Notes under the pieces: model-generated
The model's database searches: none
What the model was told of the DNA's origin: nothing
What the model saw: the letters and a program-made list of their open reading frames with translations, nothing else
In this document: one piece after another, positions 42,800-54,248 of the stretch
Layout: the number at the start of each line of letters is the position of its first letter
Position numbering within the stretch: position 1 is the stretch's first letter
Made by a program: the position numbers and the translations under genes
Assembly (NCBI GenBank): GCA_019915015.1
Contig: JAHBBC010000020.1
Span: 1,029,611-1,093,610, forward strand
Direction: 5' to 3'
DNA from: Auriscalpium vulgare
Lineage: Eukaryota > Basidiomycota > Agaricomycetes > Russulales > Auriscalpiaceae
Length of the DNA stretch: 64,000 nt

Positions 42800-43144
42800 A
42801 CGTGGCAGAGGTATTTATATATTCTGTGTAGACCTGTATTGTATTTTTTCTACTTCTTCCTCCCATCTTTTCCTCTCTGCATACATGTAATGTAATACGC
42901 ACGCTGCATACAAGTCCTGTTGTAGAAGGGCTGGAGAGCTCGAGGAATAGCGAAAATTCGACTGAGGCACGCGTCGGCCCGGGCACACGTGGCACTTGGT
43001 CGTCTTGCGCCGGCAAAATGACCGTGTTCTCCCATCGTCTCCGACCTGTACAACACTCCTCCCTTTCCTTTCCTTCCAGAACGGTCTCGCTACCGCCACA
43101 CACATTCAACTGCATAGGCGACAGTTGTACTCGTCAACGCTAAG
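42800..43144. other. Short intergenic region
   Basis: Terminator of the J-protein gene and promoter of the lectin gene; no other feature seen. Confidence 0.4.
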
Positions 43145-44844
43145 ATGATCTTCGCGCGCGCGCTGGTGCTCGTGATGGCGGTGTTCTGCCACGGTGCAGG
43201 GGTGCTGGCGACGGACGACGGGACGCGGATAGCGAACAGGACGATTGAGCGGGTAAGTGTTCTGCTCTCATTCTTTGAGTGCGTGCAGGTATGCGTCGCT
43301 TTGGGAGCTGGGAGAGGGTGTATTGGCGGAGGTGTGAGCGGAGGAAGGAGGCGCACGAACAGCGAGCACGAAGGCTATGTGACTGACTCAACTTTCTCCG
43401 CAGACTGTGCAGCTCCGTACACACTCGCTTTTCCCGCCATACATCGACCAGGACCTGCAAAATCGGTGAGCACTTTGTTTCATTCATGTCCCCCGGGCGG
43501 ATGACGGGCGGAAACTTCCTCCTTTGCGCTGCATTCTGACTGATTTGGCCATCCACAGGTGGTGGGACTTTGGTGCCGACGCCTATGTGGTGCGTACGCT
43601 GGTTTCTGCTTGTGAAGCTGTGAAATCGACCTTTCATGCGTGCCACAGAACACCGCCAAACACGTCCGCCTAACACGCAACCGGCCCTCGTTAATGGTAC
43701 TCCTTCCCATGCTTTTTCCGCTATACCGACAGTGCTCAATCATGGCTCCGTTCAGGGCTGGTTATGGTCGCGCCTCCCGCTCACAGCGACTAACTATGTC
43801 ATTGAGATCGAGTTCAAGGTGTGCCGCCCTCTCCCATTTCTTCCACCATTTTCTCACCTTGCACGCAGGTCTGGGGCGAGTCCCATCATCTGTTTGGCGA
43901 CGGCATGGCCGTGTGGATTACCAAAGACAGGGCGCAGCCAGGGCCCGTATTCGGCAGCATCGGTGCGCCCTCATTTCGTGTCATCCTCCGACCTCACAGC
44001 ATGCTGACGAGGCTGTTATTAAAAGATATGTTCACGGGCTTGGGAATCTTTCTCGACACGTACGCGAACGGACGGCACGGGTTTGCCTTCCCCCGCGTCG
44101 TCGCCATGCTCGGAGACGGCAAGACGAGCTACGATCACGACCAGGACGGCGAGACGAACAAACTTGGGGCGTGCTCGGTGAGTGATGGCTCCATAGATGC
44201 GGGTCCGCATCCTCATTAAGGCCGATTGGCAGGCGAATTTCCGACGGACGAACGTCGCGACAAAGCTGAAGATCACCTACGTGAAGGACACCGTCCTCGA
44301 TGTGCGTTGTCGTTGAGCCTTTTTTGTTAGCGCATATACTGATTGTATTGGGCAGGTGAAGATCCAGTATAAGGGCTGTGAGTATCAATGCACTCTGTCG
44401 CGGAAAATTATATACTGATAGTCCTGTTGAAGGGGACGATTGGTCAGATTGCTTCACCATCAACGGCGTCACGCTGCCCACCAACCCATACGTCGGATTC
44501 TCCGCCCTGACGGGCGAGGTCAGCGACGCGCACGAGTGCGTTTGCCTACCACCTCATTCTTTCACCTCTGACGACCCTTCCTTCCCAGCATCATATCTGT
44601 CTCGACATCATCCGCTGTGCTCTCTGCCGCCGAAGCGCCGCGTAACAAAATCCGCCACTTCTCGTCCTCGACGTTCTCCATTTCCTTCGTCAGGCTACTC
44701 CTCCTCGTCGCCGTCGCAGGGGGTGCGTGGTATGGCTGGCAGAAGTATGGTCGGCGCCGGTTCGGCGGCGCGGGTGGGCGTGGGCTGGGTGGCCTCGGCG
44801 GGCGGGGCGGGGCGGGCTTTTGGCAGGATCCGAAGAGGTTCTGA
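43145..44844 (+). CDS. VIP36-like L-type lectin cargo receptor
   Basis: Type I membrane lectin that sorts N-glycosylated cargo between ER and Golgi. Eleven exons encode 335 residues: 43145-43252, 43404-43465, 43559-43589, 43649-43696, 43756-43818, 43869-43962, 44026-44177, 44233-44301, 44356-44377, 44433-44535 and 44589-44844. After a signal peptide (ARALVLVMAVFCHGAGVLA) come the lectin strands with RWWDFGADAYV, RPSLMGWLWSRLPL, FGDGMAVWITKD and GLGIFLDTYANG. The carbohydrate/Ca site region YDHDQDG follows, then DCFTINGVTLP and YVGFSALTGEVSDAH. A transmembrane segment (FVRLLLLVAVAGGAWYGW) and a Gly-rich tail ending DPKRF finish it. The VIP36 tail ends KRFY, so the KRF end fits the family. Exon 9 is 22 bases. 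Confidence 0.9.
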
Positions 44845-45837
44845 GTGCGCGGTGGGACGAGGGTGTGGTATTTATGTGTAGGTGAAGCTTGCGTATCTTT
44901 ATGTTTCGGCGATGTGGATGCGCACTCCTTGTGAGTTCCTGTCAAGGTCGGCGCCGCCGTACTCGACTGACACCCACAAGCAGATGTATGTAGGCGTGTG
45001 GCCTCCTTTAGGGGACTTCAGCACATTTTGATCCCAGCGTCTGAGGCACAATCTGACAAGGAAGATGAAGCAGAAAATCCGTCAGGACTGTTTCAACATT
45101 TGGAGTCGTTAGAGCTGATGGACTTGGAGCTACGGTTGCACGAGCTGGAACCCATCGTGTGCTCGTTGGGGAGTTCTTAATAAATGGGCAACCCTGGGAG
45201 AGTCTGCAGCTTCGCCTTCCTGAGGAGTCAGAACTATACTTGTCACTAATTTGTCGACGGAGCCTAGTGGAGAGGATATTTCGATAGGTTATCATGATAT
45301 GATCATGAACTTCTGAAGTTTTGAGAAGTGTTCGCTAGAACTGCAATGTGAGCTGCGCTCAGATAGTAGAACCTGCGAAGGTTGAGACTCTACCAAGTAG
45401 GCTACTCTGCCTCAGGGAGCAAGGGAGCCCGAAGAACTAACTTCTGCGGCCGGGCCGCCGGGACGTCGACGGACGGTAACGGTCTCAAGCTCAAGGCACT
45501 ACCGCTGCTGCGCCTTCCATCGGACTCTGGTCAAATGCGCAGGTAGAACAAGTAGGCCATCCATTCAACCAGATACGCGAGTTGAAGTATGTGATTCCAG
45601 GAGTACGACCACGACGCCAACTTGTCCTCACTCGCGCCTCGCGAGCACAGTACTTCCTGCTTTCCCTCTGTCAATACCCATCTGCGAAATTCCGACTTCT
45701 TCAACTCGAGGCTTCTGGCAGGCTCTCAACATCAGTGCGGTGTCATACCCATCGCGAGTCATCTCCAAGATATACCCTGTCATTGAACCGAGGATTGCAC
45801 AAGAACGAAGGGCTGGCAACGCTTGGGCAACGCGTCC
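44845..45837. other. Spacer with a possible LRR-like relic
   Basis: A short frame at 44998-45180 reads leucine-rich sequence (LESLELMDLELRLHELEP) with stops soon after. It may be a decayed relative of the F-box family. From 45582 another frame is open up to the donor at 45852 but has no family resemblance. Confidence 0.35.
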
Positions 45838-47668
45838 ATGAACTCCAGAAGGTGTGACACTATGGTTATCGCGCTCTCTTCTTTCGAATTGACGACGACG
45901 CTTCAGAGCCCGTGAAGATGGTCTTACGAGACTCGACGCCGAGGCTAGGGAAATAGATGCTCAAATCGAGGACTTGACACGCAAGTCGCTGGCTATTAAA
46001 ACTCGTCGCAACGACCTCGTCGCCATCTCATCCATCCCCAATGAACTCCTATCGCGGATCTTTCTCGAGTATGCGTTCGCCATGGACATATTCTCGTGCC
46101 GGTGGGTTGGAATCTTGGTCGTGTGTCGGCGCTGGCACGATGTTGCTGTTCATCTCGGACAGCTTTGGTCATATGTGAGCGTCAGCGATGGGCCTCGCGA
46201 TGGAATTCGGGAGCGCTTGCGTCGGTCCGGGGAGTCCCCATTGACTTGGAAAATGCGAGGAGAAGGCGCGCTCCGGGAAACTTGCAATTCCGCATTGCTG
46301 CGAATGTCCGGTCATCGCACACGGTCCTTGAAGGTGGTAGGAGAGCCGTGGCAGGTTCAAAGGACGTTGGATGGTATAGAGCAACTTCCCAACCTTGAAG
46401 GTCTTTCCCTTGCGTCGTGGCCTAGGGAAGACGTCGAAGTTCGCATACCATTATTCCTTCGCGGTGGTGCACCGCACTTTCGTGGTCTACATTTGTCCAG
46501 TAACGTCTTTACTGGGTGGGAACGACTCTCCAACCTTACGACTCTGGTGTTGGAGCAGACACCCGGCGACACTGCCCCGCGGAGCATTTCCGACATCCTC
46601 GCTGTTCTCCAGCGCTCACCTGGCCTCCGCCGAATAGACCTCAACAACTATGTCCCTCAGGACATTCCCCTCACTCAGACGTCTTGGTCCCTCTCAACGC
46701 CCCTCAACTTTCCACAGCTCAAATATCTCCATTTAGGTGACTCTTACAATGTCCTGCTGTTCTTGCTCGAGCAATTCATATTTTCTGGCGCCACCTCCCT
46801 CCGCCTATCCGTCCGGAGTTCTGTTTATGGCGCAGACATATCTGCCCTTATGGTTCGCATACGCCGCCACATGCGCGCTCCTGATGCGCCTATCCTGCGC
46901 TCCCTCCGCCTCGATCCTGCAAGCATCTCACTTACTGCCAGCGCCGCACCCATGTGCGAGTCCGACGGTCCAGATGCGCATCTTGTGCTCCACTTCCCCC
47001 CAAGCCCCGAACGTACGACGCGTGGAGTGTTCTCCAGAGTGCTAGAGGCCTTGCCGCTGCACGCAGCCACTCACCTCAACTTGCTGTCCACCTGCGAAGC
47101 CAAGACCACCACGGGAACTTGGGCCCACATCTTCCGACGTCTGCCATACCTCGAAACTGTCCACATGGCCATCAACAACGGGATGAACATGGCGGTTCAT
47201 GGCCTCATGGAGGCGATTACATGGAGCGAGAAGGGGTTGTCCCGGAGGAAGCGCCGACGAGTGCGGCGCGGGCTCCTCTCATGGCCATCGCATCTTCATC
47301 TCATATCCGCCGGGCTGACAGCATCGGTGGGAGTGGAGCAGACGATTCCATACGAGTTTTTGAGTTCTATTCTCGACTGGTACAAAGTGGTAGACCTCCC
47401 ATCCAAACCCCGTGGCGTGCCCTGGAAGACGCTGGATATAGTGCGCGCCGATGAAGGCTACCTGAACCTCCAGGAATACATGGAGAAGCTGTACCGTTCG
47501 GTCGGAGAGTTGAAGCAGGATGGCGCGGCATGGCGTCCTGGTCCGCAGGATACGTTAGCATATGGAGTGGTGGCAGCCGGTATCCCCAGCAATGAAGAGC
47601 TGGTAGCATCGTTGATAGATCTCAGTCACTATTTGAATCGACAAGTAGAAGTCATTCGTCGTCTTTAA
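45838..47668 (+). CDS. F-box protein with LRR-like C-terminal region
   Basis: Exons 45838-45851 and 45907-47668, 591 residues. The first exon is only 14 bases (MNSR plus two bases) and joins in phase 2 to an exon that reads a coiled coil (RLDAEAREIDAQIEDLTRK). The F-box follows (ISSIPNELLSRIF, VVCRRW, QLW). Without this splice the frame has no ATG before the F-box, which is why I chose this start. Long leucine-rich region, then a C-terminal LDI/YLNLQEYMEKL block. Closest relatives here are the genes at 49051, 51690 and 56405 (shared AFAMDIFS-type motif). Presumed SCF adaptor. Confidence 0.8.
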
Positions 47669-47740
47669 CGAATCTTTTGCGGTCCGCCCCATGCATGTAG
47701 ACCTCACGAAAGCGAGGACGATCTGCGACGAGACTCTCAA

Positions 47741-48821
47741 TCAATCAAAATTGCATTCGTACACTCGCCGAGCAACTTCGCGCCAAGACTGCGCATCCAC
47801 AGCGAACGTCTCCGCGTACTCTGCTTCCAGATGGTGCAGCCGTTTTCCGACGATGACAAGGCTATGCAATGGTTGCCCAAATGCGTCGACCGGTGTCGCC
47901 TTCAACTCGGCAAGGGAGCCTGCGACGATGCGCTCGTTGCCGTCCCCGCCGCCCACTCTCGACACCGCGACGGCCAGAGTCCGATCCGGATCCAGGATAC
48001 CACTCTTCCGCGAGTCCTCAATTTCTAGTAGTTGCGAAACGGCCTGCGGGATCGACATGTAGCGAGCCGGTTCGTAAATTTTGCGGCCCCTGGGTCGCCG
48101 TTAGGGCGCAGTTGGGCGTCATAGGGGTGTTCGCGCTCACCTTGCCAGATTCTCTTCGCTCTGCTCCTTGACCTTGATGTCAAGCAAAACAAGCGTGTGC
48201 ATCCCGAGATCGCTGTTCTCTTTGATACGGTCGTAGAAGCTGTCGGGCTTCCAGGTGTCGGTGAAGAACACGAGAGACACCGTCTGGCCGAAGTTATACA
48301 GCTGCAGCCCGCACGCGCCGATTGCGTTCATGATGGACGCATTGTGTATGACTCTCGTCGGTATTCGGAGGGATCGCGCTCGCAGGATGATGTCCGTGTG
48401 CGTCGTGGCGCTGCAGATCCAATGAGCGATGAAGGGAGGCAATGAGACGGGCACGCACCCAAAGGGATCCCCTACAACCAGCAATGCCACATCATCCTTT
48501 CCCGCATCACGCAGAATCGCATCGCTCTCCGTCTCGACCATGTCTCGGTCGGCGAGAATGAGCTGCTTCCCATAAAACTCTTCCTTGGTGAAGAGACATC
48601 AGCGTCTTGTAGTGGAGGTGAAAGTTGAACGACATGCCAGGCGTTCTTTCTGAACCATCAGGATGCTGGTGTATGCTTCAAGATATACGCGAGAGCATCC
48701 CTTCACAGCCTGGGCGTTCATGAGCATGAGAGGATGGGGAAAGGAGCGAAAGACTGACCTCAAGGCCGCGTACTGTGATATCTTTCTCATCGCAAAGACC
48801 AAGGCCAATGACATAGAACAT
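47741..48821 (-). CDS. DPH5: Diphthine synthase (diphthamide methyltransferase) Dph5
   Basis: AdoMet-dependent methylation step in diphthamide synthesis on elongation factor 2. Five exons, complement of 47741-48089, 48141-48410, 48459-48583, 48638-48709 and 48759-48821, give 292 residues; yeast Dph5 is 300. It begins [16 protein letters not shown]. Landmarks: [79 protein letters not shown] and [12 protein letters not shown]. The intron after KERL (48637-48584) needs a GC donor (gcatgt) to keep the conserved EEFYGK in frame; no GT alternative works. Its end lies 73 bases from the F-box gene stop, so the two genes are convergent and tightly packed. Confidence 0.93.
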
Positions 48822-49050
48822 TCTTTCAATGTCGGAAGACCTGTGAGGTAGCCAGAGAGAGGACCGTGACGGTGTCCGGCAAGGTCCGGCAGCAATGATA
48901 CCAGATCAAAGAGCAGATGCGATAAGATAAGATTCCTCGAGCTTCATCACCGTTGAACTTTGACTGAACTTCTTTCAAGTTCCGCAGTCACCAGCATGAA
49001 ACACGGGTCCCAGTAATATCGTCGACATTTTTCACCAAGCATCCATACTA
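48822..49050. promoter_or_regulatory. Divergent promoter region of DPH5 and an F-box gene
   Basis: 229 bases separate the two start codons on opposite strands. No clear TATA box seen; both promoters must share this space. Confidence 0.4.
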
Positions 49051-50850
49051 ATGAATCGCCACTCTAGTGATCGCTGTAGCAAAATAGCGAGGCTCGACGC
49101 TCACATCCGCGACCTCACTCGACAAGTTTTAGCTGCCAAGCTCGAACGCAACGCGTTGATTCTCATATCCACCCTTCCAGATGAGATTCTTTCTCAAATT
49201 TTGCTTGAATATGCCCTCGATATGGACATATTCTCCAACAAATGGACTGGAATCCTCTTCGTCTGCCGCCGCTGGTACGAGGTCGCATCCAGTCACAGCC
49301 AGCTGTGGTCCTTCCTCAAAGTCAGCCCATACTCGGGATCGGAAACGCGGGTCCGCATACGCAACTCGAAGGAGTACCCACTGACTTGCATTTTCGAACC
49401 ACTTCACAACGGCCTTGTGGCAAATCACATCCTGCAACAACACAGGCACCGCATCCGCTCGCTGACAATCAACGCAGAAAATACAGAGGCATTAGAAATG
49501 GCCTTCAAAGCGGCCGACGCGCTCCCCGTTCTCGAGACTCTCTCCGTTCGTTACGAGGGTCACGACAGCTACTCACTTCCCGCATTCATCTTCGGTGTAG
49601 GCGCGCCTCTCCTGCATATTATCACGCTGGAACGCATCAATTTCTCACACTGGAAACGATTGTCGAATCTCACAGAGCTCACACTCATCCAGCGCCCCGG
49701 TTCCAACCACCCGCTCCCGACCATGGATGAACTGCTTGCTGTTCTCGACCGATCTCATGGCCTCCGCTATCTGAATATCAGAGCATACCTTCCCACCACT
49801 ACATATACGACTATATCTGGAGCAGTTGCTCTGCCATGCCTCGAGCGTGCGGAGCTATCTGGGACACCCCGCTCGATGGAGATGTTCCTTCGGTCAGTCT
49901 CCTTCCCCGCAACCACGTCCCTGGCTATCAAAGTCTTCGGCGCCACGTATACGGCAACGATGCTGTCCGGCCTCCTGGTTCCGATTCGTCTTCACCTGCG
50001 CAAGTCCGGAGCACCCGTCCTATGCTCCCTCGGTCTATCAGTGATAGGCGACCTCGCCAATTCTTCCACTATCACAGCCGATACAGTAAGCCCTACTCGC
50101 CTACCGCAGGCCTTGTGGGGCAACGCTCCGCCCCAATTTGAACTTAGCTTTAGCCCTGTGTTTCAAGACATTGCGCGCAAGGTCTTCACGCACATTCTCG
50201 ATGCCCTTCCTCTCGAGTCAGCCACTCACGTCGACCTCTTCCTTCATTTTAACCGGATATTCACCCCAAAGACGCTGTGCACGGTGTTTCAACATATCCC
50301 GCGGGCGGAGGTGGTCCGGGTCGGCGTTAATGACGGGATGCTCGCGGTCGTGGAGGGTCTTATGGAAGCCGTTCGGCGAGGTTTGCAAGGCAGATGGGGT
50401 GCGAAGCGGCGGCGGGCCGCGAAGGGGATCCAGTGGCCGACTCGACTCCATCTTATGGCCTCGAGCGATGGGCTATTTGAAGGCGTAGATGAAGACCAGC
50501 AAGTGCGGTGCTACGACGCGCTGGAGGCGCTTCTTGCCACATACAAGACCATGGACGCGCCTTTCAAGCCTGCCGGGGTCCCTTGGGGGGCGCTGGAATT
50601 TACGCACATCGAGTTGGGCTACAATATGGTGGAGACATACAAGGAGAGGATGTTTCCGCTCGTTGGGACACTTATGCTGCGCGGGGAGCCGTGGTATCCT
50701 TTTTCGTGGAGGAAGAGCTTGATGGATGCGAAGAAGCAGATGCGGGAGCTGGCTCGGGAGCTCAATTCGACTTTACCGGAGGACCCCGATTTCGACGACG
50801 CTTTCGGCTCGGACTCTGAGGCCGACGCTGGTGGCGCCAACGGGACTTGA
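49051..50850 (+). CDS. F-box protein with LRR-like C-terminal region, no 5' intron
   Basis: A single uninterrupted frame of 599 residues starting MNRHSSDRCSKIARLDAHIRD. F-box ISTLPDEILSQILLEY, FVCRRW and QLW near residues 37-88. Its central and C-terminal parts are very close to the genes at 51690 and 56405 (PRAEVVRVGVNDGMLAVVEG, and WGAKRRRA followed by KGIQWPTRLH). Unlike them it shows no tiny first exon, so it may have lost that intron or gained a new start. Acidic tail DSEADAGGANGT. Presumed SCF adaptor; substrate unknown. Confidence 0.82.
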   Translation: MNRHSSDRCSKIARLDAHIRDLTRQVLAAKLERNALILISTLPDEILSQILLEYALDMDIFSNKWTGILFVCRRWYEVASSHSQLWSFLKVSPYSGSETRVRIRNSKEYPLTCIFEPLHNGLVANHILQQHRHRIRSLTINAENTEALEMAFKAADALPVLETLSVRYEGHDSYSLPAFIFGVGAPLLHIITLERINFSHWKRLSNLTELTLIQRPGSNHPLPTMDELLAVLDRSHGLRYLNIRAYLPTTTYTTISGAVALPCLERAELSGTPRSMEMFLRSVSFPATTSLAIKVFGATYTATMLSGLLVPIRLHLRKSGAPVLCSLGLSVIGDLANSSTITADTVSPTRLPQALWGNAPPQFELSFSPVFQDIARKVFTHILDALPLESATHVDLFLHFNRIFTPKTLCTVFQHIPRAEVVRVGVNDGMLAVVEGLMEAVRRGLQGRWGAKRRRAAKGIQWPTRLHLMASSDGLFEGVDEDQQVRCYDALEALLATYKTMDAPFKPAGVPWGALEFTHIELGYNMVETYKERMFPLVGTLMLRGEPWYPFSWRKSLMDAKKQMRELARELNSTLPEDPDFDDAFGSDSEADAGGANGT

Positions 50851-51689
50851 TGATGGGACCCGTTTGGACGTAGGTCATCCACTGGAACGCTGCCCACAGC
50901 GGCTGACCATGCGGTCCTCAGAAGGCTTGGAAGCCTCGAGTTTTCTACTCGTGGCCTTAGCGAGATTTAGACCGCCAAGTGTAGCACTAGGTGGTCAGCC
51001 ATATATGTATAGCCCATGCTTTGCCCTCGTTGAGGCGCGCTGAGAGATATGTATCATTTGCAGCATGAGGACCGATTTTCCGTTTTGAAGGCTTGGGCAT
51101 CCACGATCTGATAGCGGCCAAGATATATGCTAGTCCTTACCTGCGATCAGGATCCATGGTTCACGATCTTGTCTGCGTGAGCAGAGCGGGAGTGAGGAAA
51201 GGATAACTGACGGTGATGTAGCCTCGTAGTACGCAAGCCGCCTCGTGCTGGCCGCGGTGAGCCTTGCGGCCCTAATGCCACATCCGGCTATATCCTCCAT
51301 TGTACCACTCCCCCATCCGGTCGCAGCGAACACAGTCGCATGGGGAGGAATAAAGATAAGATCTGATACGTATTCATACGTATTGAGGACTCCAAGAGCT
51401 CTGACAACCTTGCCACCAGCAGCGGCAAAAGCACGATGACGTCGCCGCGCCGTTCTCAGCGTAGACCGTCGCCCTCCTCGCTCGCAAGCAGGCTTTTCAA
51501 CGCACAGTGGCTGGCATATGTTTTCTCATTTGCAGGCATACTCAACAGGATCGTCTGAGCAAATTCTTGAAAGCCCAGGCGGGAGCCCGAGACAGGTAAG
51601 TATCGGCGCCGAGGGAACTGAAGTAGAGGTTAGCAAAACAAGATCCGGGAGGGTTGAATGGTTGTGAATACCAGGTCAAAGAGCAACTG
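50851..51689. other. Convergent intergenic region between two F-box genes
   Basis: No supported gene. The part next to 51690 (GAATGGTT and GAGCAACTG...CATCCAACT) matches the 3' flank of the paralogue at 56405, showing that the duplication extends beyond the coding region. Confidence 0.5.
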
Positions 51690-53528
51690 TCATCCAACTT
51701 TGTCAGGCGAGTCGGACTCTGAGTCAGACTCCGAGTCCGAGCTGAGGTCATCATCCGAAGGGGGTAGCGTGAAATTGTACTTCTTCGCCCACTTCCTCTG
51801 AGACTTCTTCATCCGCTTCAAGTCCTTCCTCTCCGAAATAGGGTCCCACGGCCTTCCATACAGCATGAGCGTCCCAGTGAGCGGGAACAACTTTTCTCTG
51901 TAATGATCGACCGTCAGGTAGCCATGCTCGACGTGGGTGAACTCCAGCATCCTCCAAGGCACGCCGGCGGGCTTGAAAGGTGCGTCCATGGCCCTATACT
52001 CGGTAAGAAGGGCCTCCAGCGCGTCGTACCACTGTATCTGCTGCGCCTCGCTTCGCCCATCCAACTGCCCGTCACGCGACGCTACAAGGTGAAGCCGGGT
52101 CGGCCATTGGATTCCCTTCGTGGCCCGCCTCCGCTTCGCACCCCACCGACCTCGCAGGCCACGACGAACAGCGTCCATGAGGCCCTCTACGACCGCGAGC
52201 ATCCCGTCGTTCACGCCGACCCTGACCACCTCCGCCCGCGGAATATGCTGAAATATTGTGCACAGTGTTCTCGGGGTAAAGTTCCGGCGACATTGTGTCA
52301 AGAGGTCGACATGAGTTGCAGATTCAAGGGGAAGTGCGTCGAGGACCTGTGTGAAGATCCTGCGCGCAAAGCGCTGGCGCCATGGGTAGGCAATGAGGAT
52401 GAACTGCGGGTGTTCATCGCTAAATTCTGAGCGGGCGGGGGCAATGGTGTCGGCGACGAGAGTGCAGTAGGACGTGAGATCTCCTGATAAGCTAACGGAG
52501 CACAGGACTGGAGCGCCGGGCTTGCGCAGATGCCGCCGTATACGCACAAGTAAGCCAGAAAGCCACCGGGCCTCGGAATAATAATTTGAGACTGTGATGT
52601 TCAGCGAAGTCCGCGCAGGCAGGGTGACAAATTGGAAAAACGTGTCCAACGAGTCTGATCGACCGGCGAGCTCTACGTGCTCGAGACACGGGAGTGCCAC
52701 CAGACTGGACACGGCCGTAATTGTATCGCCGGGAAAATGAGTCTTGATATTGAGGTAGCGGAGGCGCGGAGATCGCTCGAGGACGGAGAGCAGGTCGTCC
52801 ATTGTCAGGAGGGGGTGATCTCGGCGGAGATGAGTGAACGTCAGCTGTGTGATGTTGGACAATTTGTTCCAGTCCGAGAAATCGACGCCGTTCAGCTCGA
52901 TATTGTGGAGAAGAGGCGCGCCACCATCGAAGATGAATGCAGGGAGGGAGTAATTGTCTTCACTCCAGTTGCGGATGGCCAGCGTCTCGAGAAGTGGAAG
53001 GGAGTCTGTCTCTTGAAACGCCCTCTCCATTGCCGCGGGCTTTCCCGAGACGAGTGTCAGAGAGCGTACGCGATGCTTGTGGCCTTGCAGCATGTAATAT
53101 GGTGCACTTGCATGTACTTCGTCTACCGGGTCAAAAATGCAAGTCAAAGGGTGATCCTTGGACTTGTCGATCCGATCCCATATATCGGGGCCGCGACGAT
53201 ACCGGCTGTGTTTGACAAAAGACCAAAGCTGAGCATGGCTGGAGGCGATTTCGTGCCAGCGGCGGCAGACGACAAGGATGCCCATCCACTTGTTGGAAAA
53301 GATGTCCATCAGGAGTGCATATTCGAACATGATTTTGAAGAGAATCTCGTCGGGGAGGGATGATATGCGAAGCAATGCGTTGCGTTGTATCTTGGCGTTC
53401 AGAAGCTGTTGCGTGAGGTCGCGGATGTGCGCGTCGAGCCTCACGATTTCGCTTTGGTGACCTCTATAGCAAATATCAGTTCGTGCTCAAGCCGCAGAAT
53501 GAGAACTTGACTTGGAATCAAGCTCCAT
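51690..53528 (-). CDS. F-box protein with LRR-like C-terminal region (duplicate 1)
   Basis: Exons 53528-53512 and 53451-51690 on the minus strand, 592 residues. The 17-base first exon (MELDS plus two bases) joins in phase 2 across a 60-base intron. The next exon begins NEIVRLDAHIRDLTQQ and leads to the F-box (ISSLPDEILFKIMFEY, VVCRRWHE, QLW). Long leucine-rich region, then the basic WGAKRRRATKG block and an acidic Ser/Asp repeat tail (DSESDSESDSP). It is a close duplicate of the gene at 56405 in the same orientation, with formate dehydrogenase between them. Presumed SCF adaptor. Confidence 0.85.
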
Positions 53529-54248
53529 GATCTACGGCTTCGTCGAATCCAGCCGAGCAGCAAAGTGGTATATGGCAGGTAAGTGGATGATGGGTGGTGC
53601 CAGTCAGCAACAAGGATGGTTGATAAGCGTCGCGCACCAACGCCGCCATTGAAGTCTCTCGAGTGCCGCCTGCCAGTGATCCTGAGCTGCGAAGGTTTGA
53701 ATCTACTCTGCCTCTGGGAGACTACCCTCAGCCCATTTGGTCCACATCTCTTTTCTTTTGGCACTGCGCTGAAAGGCAATGTCGCAGCAGGTCGCAGCTC
53801 TGAGCTCGAGAACACTCACCTCCTCCGACGGACCTTATGTTATGTACGACTTGGCAAGCGTGCATGTTCCCAGACGTAAGGCTTTTTCGCTGTCCCGTTT
53901 TACTCCAAACTACTCAAAGCTCGGGTACTCTTTTAAATGATGATGCAAGCCGCCTAGTAGCATTTTGGGCGAACTCGGGCCAGGGACTGCTGTTACCCTC
54001 TATGATGCAATGGACGCCTGGCAGCGAGTTGGTGTCTTTGAACTCGTTGCCAGATAGCTTGTCTTGGTACTTAGGCGAGGTCATGACGCCGAACTCGTGC
54101 TATGGCGGTCTCTCTCCGAGGCTCCGAGGAGAGTATTTATGCTGGTCATTAATACATGGTATCAATACTAGAATACACATATTATAGAGGCAGTAGTGGG
54201 TTGCGAGTTCTCCATCTTGCAGTGAGTACAGCCCTTTTCTTTCGCAAT
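53529..54248. other. Intergenic region
   Basis: Upstream region of the F-box duplicate and 3' flank of formate dehydrogenase. No other open frame with a recognisable domain. Confidence 0.4.
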
